Of a DNA stretch of 64,000 nt, positions 61,543-64,000 are shown in pieces. Made by a program: the position numbers and the translations under genes. The DNA is from Streptomyces sp. ALI-76-A (GTDB taxonomy: Bacteria > Actinomycetota > Actinomycetes > Streptomycetales > Streptomycetaceae): positions 6,696,001 through 6,760,000 of the forward strand of contig NZ_JASVWB010000002.1 of the NCBI RefSeq assembly GCF_030287445.1, given 5' to 3'. Numbering within the stretch: the stretch's first letter is position 1; every line of letters begins with the position of its first letter. The notes under the pieces were generated by a model that saw only the letters and a program-made list of their open reading frames with translations, searched no databases and was not told the origin of the DNA.

Positions 61543-62397
61543 TCAGGCGCGGAAAGCGGACAGGTGCCCGGCGGCCCAGTCCCGGTAGGACCGCGCGGGC
61601 CGGCCCAGCAGCTCGGCGACCGTCGGGTCCACCTGCGCCTTGGTCCCCTCCAGCCCTCGCGCGACGCTCTCCGCCAGGGCCCGCGCCACCGGAGCCGGAT
61701 ACCGCTCCAGCATGCCCCGCAGCACCTGCTCCCTCGCCAACTCAACAAATTTCAAAGGGCGTTGGAGCAGGCCGCTGAGAATCTCCGTCTGCCGGACCGG
61801 ACTCACCGCCTCGGGTCCGGTGAGCGCGTACTCCCGCCCCGCGTGCTCCTCGATGTCGGTCAGCGCGCGTACCGCCACCTCCGCGATGTCCCGCGGATCG
61901 ACCGCGGCGGTCTCCGTGTCGCCGTGCGGAGCGCGCACCACGCCCTCCTCACGGACCGAACGGGCCCAGCGCAGGGTGTTCGACATGAAGGCCCGCGGCC
62001 GCAGCAGGGTCCAGGTCGGACCCGAGGCCCGCAGCAGCCGCTCGTTCTCCCGCTGCCACTCGGTGACCAGGTCCGTGGCGTCGGGCTCGGTCACCGACAG
62101 GGTCGTCACCTTCACCACGTGCCGGACCCCCGCCGCGCGGGCGGCCGCCAGGAAGTTCTCGTCATGGGCGTGCGTGAGCGGATCCGCCGTGACCAGCAGG
62201 GCGGACCGCACACCGGTCAGCGCCCGCCGCAGGCCGACGGGGTCCTCGAAGTCCCCGCCCACCACCTCGGCGTGCGCTCCCGCGAGGCCGGCGGCGCGTC
62301 CCGGGTCCCGGGTCAGCAGCCGCACCGGCTCGGTGCCGGGCAGCCGCCGGGCCGTCAGTGAGCCGACCGTCCCCGTTGCCCCGGTCAGCAGGATCAC
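61543..62397 (-). CDS. NmrA-like NAD(P)-binding reductase, GBL-locus partner
   Basis: 284 residues. Nucleotide motif LLTGATGTVGSLTARRL, then VGGDFEDP, HVVKVTTLSVTEP, TLLRPRAFMSNTLRWARSV, DPRDIAEVAVRAL, YALTGPEAVSP. It is of the NmrA/atypical SDR type. The GTG at 62397 overlaps the stop of the receptor gene (GTGA), placing it in the same operon. In gamma-butyrolactone loci such a reductase often acts on the butenolide or a ketone precursor; this is inferred from position. Confidence 0.85.
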   Translation of the reverse strand: MILLTGATGTVGSLTARRLPGTEPVRLLTRDPGRAAGLAGAHAEVVGGDFEDPVGLRRALTGVRSALLVTADPLTHAHDENFLAAARAAGVRHVVKVTTLSVTEPDATDLVTEWQRENERLLRASGPTWTLLRPRAFMSNTLRWARSVREEGVVRAPHGDTETAAVDPRDIAEVAVRALTDIEEHAGREYALTGPEAVSPVRQTEILSGLLQRPLKFVELAREQVLRGMLERYPAPVARALAESVARGLEGTKAQVDPTVAELLGRPARSYRDWAAGHLSAFRA

Positions 62398-63041
62398 GAC
62401 ACCGCGGCGTCGAGCGACGCGAGGACCCGGACACCGCGGTCGGCCTTGCTGTCGAGGGCGAGCAGCAGCCCCGGCACCGCGATGCTCGGCAGGACATGGG
62501 CCCACAGGACGGACAACCGGTGCCCGAGATCCCCCCGGTCGGTCAGCGCCCGGGACATCAGCTGGATGCCGGTGAACGAGCCCACCAGCAGCTCCACTGT
62601 CTCCCGGGTGTCCACCGTGGGCAGCAACTCGCCCTGCGCCCGCGCCTGTTCCAGCAGCGAGGTCAACCGGTCCGCCCACTGCCGGAACGGCTCGCCGTGA
62701 TCGATGCCGGACGGCGAGGCCTGGTCCACCGCCAGCCGCACGCTGCCCCGCAACAGGGCGTTGCTCAGCAGCCGGTGACCGACGACGAAGGTCATGTCGA
62801 TCACCTCCTGCAACTTGGAGGGCTGCGGGGGGACCTTGCCGAACGGCACCTGCTCGTCGAGCACCGCCTGCGCGAGGGACTCCTTGGACGGGAAGTGGAA
62901 GTACAGGGCGCCCTTGGTGACGTCGGCCCGCTCCAGCACCATGGCGATGGTGGTCGAGGTGTAGCCGTGCTCGTCGAAGATCGCGCCGGCCGCTTCCAGG
63001 ATCGCCCTGCGCGTCCTGATGGCGCGCTCCTGTTGTGCCAT
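62394..63041 (-). CDS. scbR: Gamma-butyrolactone receptor, TetR family
   Basis: 215 residues. A TetR helix-turn-helix (RAILEAAGAIFDEHGYTSTT, GALYFHFPSKESLAQAVLDE) and the ArpA/ScbR-type C-terminus (GSVRLAVDQASP, VGSFTGIQLMSRAL, LWAHVLPSIAVPGLL). Relatives bind a DNA palindrome and release it on binding gamma-butyrolactone. It is divergent from the ScbA/AfsA gene, the classic arrangement, with a 181-base intergenic region. Species-specific naming is by analogy. Confidence 0.88.
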   Translation of the reverse strand: MAQQERAIRTRRAILEAAGAIFDEHGYTSTTIAMVLERADVTKGALYFHFPSKESLAQAVLDEQVPFGKVPPQPSKLQEVIDMTFVVGHRLLSNALLRGSVRLAVDQASPSGIDHGEPFRQWADRLTSLLEQARAQGELLPTVDTRETVELLVGSFTGIQLMSRALTDRGDLGHRLSVLWAHVLPSIAVPGLLLALDSKADRGVRVLASLDAAVS

Positions 63042-63121
63042 GAGAGCCCCTCCGCTGCGCCGCGTTGCCCTGATCCGTCGTGGTGTGCCGCGGTGTCCCC
63101 GATCATAAGGCGCGCGCGAAT

Positions 63122-63141
63122 GGTCTCATTGAAAACAGACC
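63122..63141. promoter_or_regulatory. Candidate receptor-binding element (ARE-like)
   Basis: Inverted repeat GGTCT-N10-AGACC at 63122-63141, with A-rich centre (GAAAACAGACCGGG), in the divergent scbR/scbA intergenic region where such autoregulatory elements lie. The exact match to a consensus was not computed. Confidence 0.4.
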
Positions 63142-63222
63142 GGGTGCCTCATACCCTGACGCTCACCGGAGCGGACGTCCCACTGTCTGCGCATGGCCTT
63201 CCGGGGGACCGTAGGGAGAGAC

Positions 63223-64000
63223 ATGCCTCAACCGCGGCAGCGCGCCGAGTCCCTGTCCATGACCGCGACCGTTCCGCGTCAGCTGGTCCACCGCGCGGCG
63301 GTCGCGGAGACCCTCCTCACCGGCTGGCGGCGGACCGCGCCAGACCGGTTCTCCGTCACGGCGCAGTGGCCGCGCACGCACGGTTTACACGTGTCGGCGG
63401 ACCGGTCCGCGTACGACCCCCTGCTCGTGGTGGAGACGGTGCGGCAGAGCGGGATGCTGATCGCGCACACCGAGTACCAGGTGCCGCTGGACCACCACTT
63501 CGTGCTCCAGGAGTTCGAGGTCCGCACACTTCCCCAGCACTTGGCCGTGGGAGCGGTCCCCGCGGAGCTGACCGTCGACGTCGTCTTCGTGGACGTCCAG
63601 TACCGGGGCCGCCGGCCGGTGGGGGCCCGGTACACCGCGGAGGTCCTGCGCGACGGGGATCGCGTGGCGACCACGCGCGTGGCGTTCACCTGCACCAGTG
63701 AGCCCGTCTACCGCCGGCTGCGGGGCGGCCGTACGGCCGCCACCGCGGTGCCGCTGCCGTTGCCGCCTCCGCTTCCCGCCGTCACCGTCGGCCGGGCCCT
63801 GCCCGCGGACGTCGTCCTGGCCCCGTCCGGGCGGCCGGACCTCTGGCGCCTGCGAGTAGATACCGCACACCCCGTTTTTTTCGACCATCCGCTCGACCAC
63901 GTCCCGGGCACGCTGCTGCTGGAGGCGGCCCGCCAGGCCGTACGGGCGCGGACCGCCGGGACGCGCTCTCCGGCGTCCTTCCGCATCGCCTTCTATCGCT
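63223..64000 (+). CDS. scbA: ScbA/AfsA-type gamma-butyrolactone synthase, truncated by window end
   Basis: 259 codons seen, the 3' part missing. AfsA family proteins condense a beta-ketoacyl chain with dihydroxyacetone phosphate in butyrolactone synthesis. Two hotdog repeats are visible: VVETVRQSGMLIAHTEYQVP then, in the second repeat, VFFDHPLDHVPGTLLLEAAR. ATG at 63223 has AGGGAGAG eight bases ahead. It is divergent from the receptor gene. Confidence 0.9.
   Translation, partial: MPQPRQRAESLSMTATVPRQLVHRAAVAETLLTGWRRTAPDRFSVTAQWPRTHGLHVSADRSAYDPLLVVETVRQSGMLIAHTEYQVPLDHHFVLQEFEVRTLPQHLAVGAVPAELTVDVVFVDVQYRGRRPVGARYTAEVLRDGDRVATTRVAFTCTSEPVYRRLRGGRTAATAVPLPLPPPLPAVTVGRALPADVVLAPSGRPDLWRLRVDTAHPVFFDHPLDHVPGTLLLEAARQAVRARTAGTRSPASFRIAFYR

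Overview
The window is chromosomal DNA of a Streptomyces or a very close relative. The evidence is very high GC with strong third-position GC bias, frequent GTG and TTG starts, 1-4 base start/stop overlaps, two conservon (cvn) operons, HemQ-type haem synthesis, AfsA/ScbA with a GBL receptor, and DUF6230/DUF6114 proteins. All calls were made by reading the sequence; no database search was run.

Layout. 1-9.5 kb: late haem synthesis (hemG-hemQ), a broken secreted hydrolase, a TIGR04222 membrane protein with a DUF692/MNIO enzyme, a Pth2-like protein, an ABC exporter pair, a 59-residue zinc-ribbon protein and a lipoprotein deacetylase. 9.6-17.2 kb: Rieske-tailed FAD oxidoreductase, PPK2, PhoX, an SPFH protein with a repeat tail, SulP with carbonic anhydrase, and a small exported protein. 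17.4-22.1 kb: zapE, a RibD-like reductase, a conserved actinobacterial protein, murC, msrB.

22.1-35.2 kb is the most unusual part. A minus-strand set runs tRNA-like element > 774-residue unknown protein > PknG-type kinase > GlnX-like membrane protein > solute-binding lipoprotein. Divergent from it is a giant gene joining an NNH7-like helical domain, a MinD/ParA-like ATPase, a long acidic Pro/Glu linker and a C-terminal CHAT protease, followed 14 bases later by an alpha/beta hydrolase. Gene relics lie on both sides and a 39-bp tandem repeat copies the end of the hydrolase gene. I read this as a probable biological-conflict or signalling island.

35.2-40.3 kb: a two-component system divergent from a flavin-based electron-transfer operon (ferric-reductase-like protein, duplicated FMN-binding protein, ApbE), then the C-terminal relic of a glycosyltransferase. 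40.7-54.9 kb: an OpuB-type osmolyte transporter whose binding protein is separated from it by one conservon, then a second conservon and a sugar-type binding lipoprotein. 55.2-64 kb: DUF6114/DUF6230 membrane proteins, an exported Cys-containing protein, a membrane-anchored AA10 LPMO, a secreted subtilisin with a P domain, and a gamma-butyrolactone locus (reductase, receptor, ScbA/AfsA) cut by the window end.

Several hairpins close operons. The most striking is a 26-bp perfect stem at 43275-43337 that contains the stop codons of two convergent genes. Four gene relics show active gene decay in this stretch.
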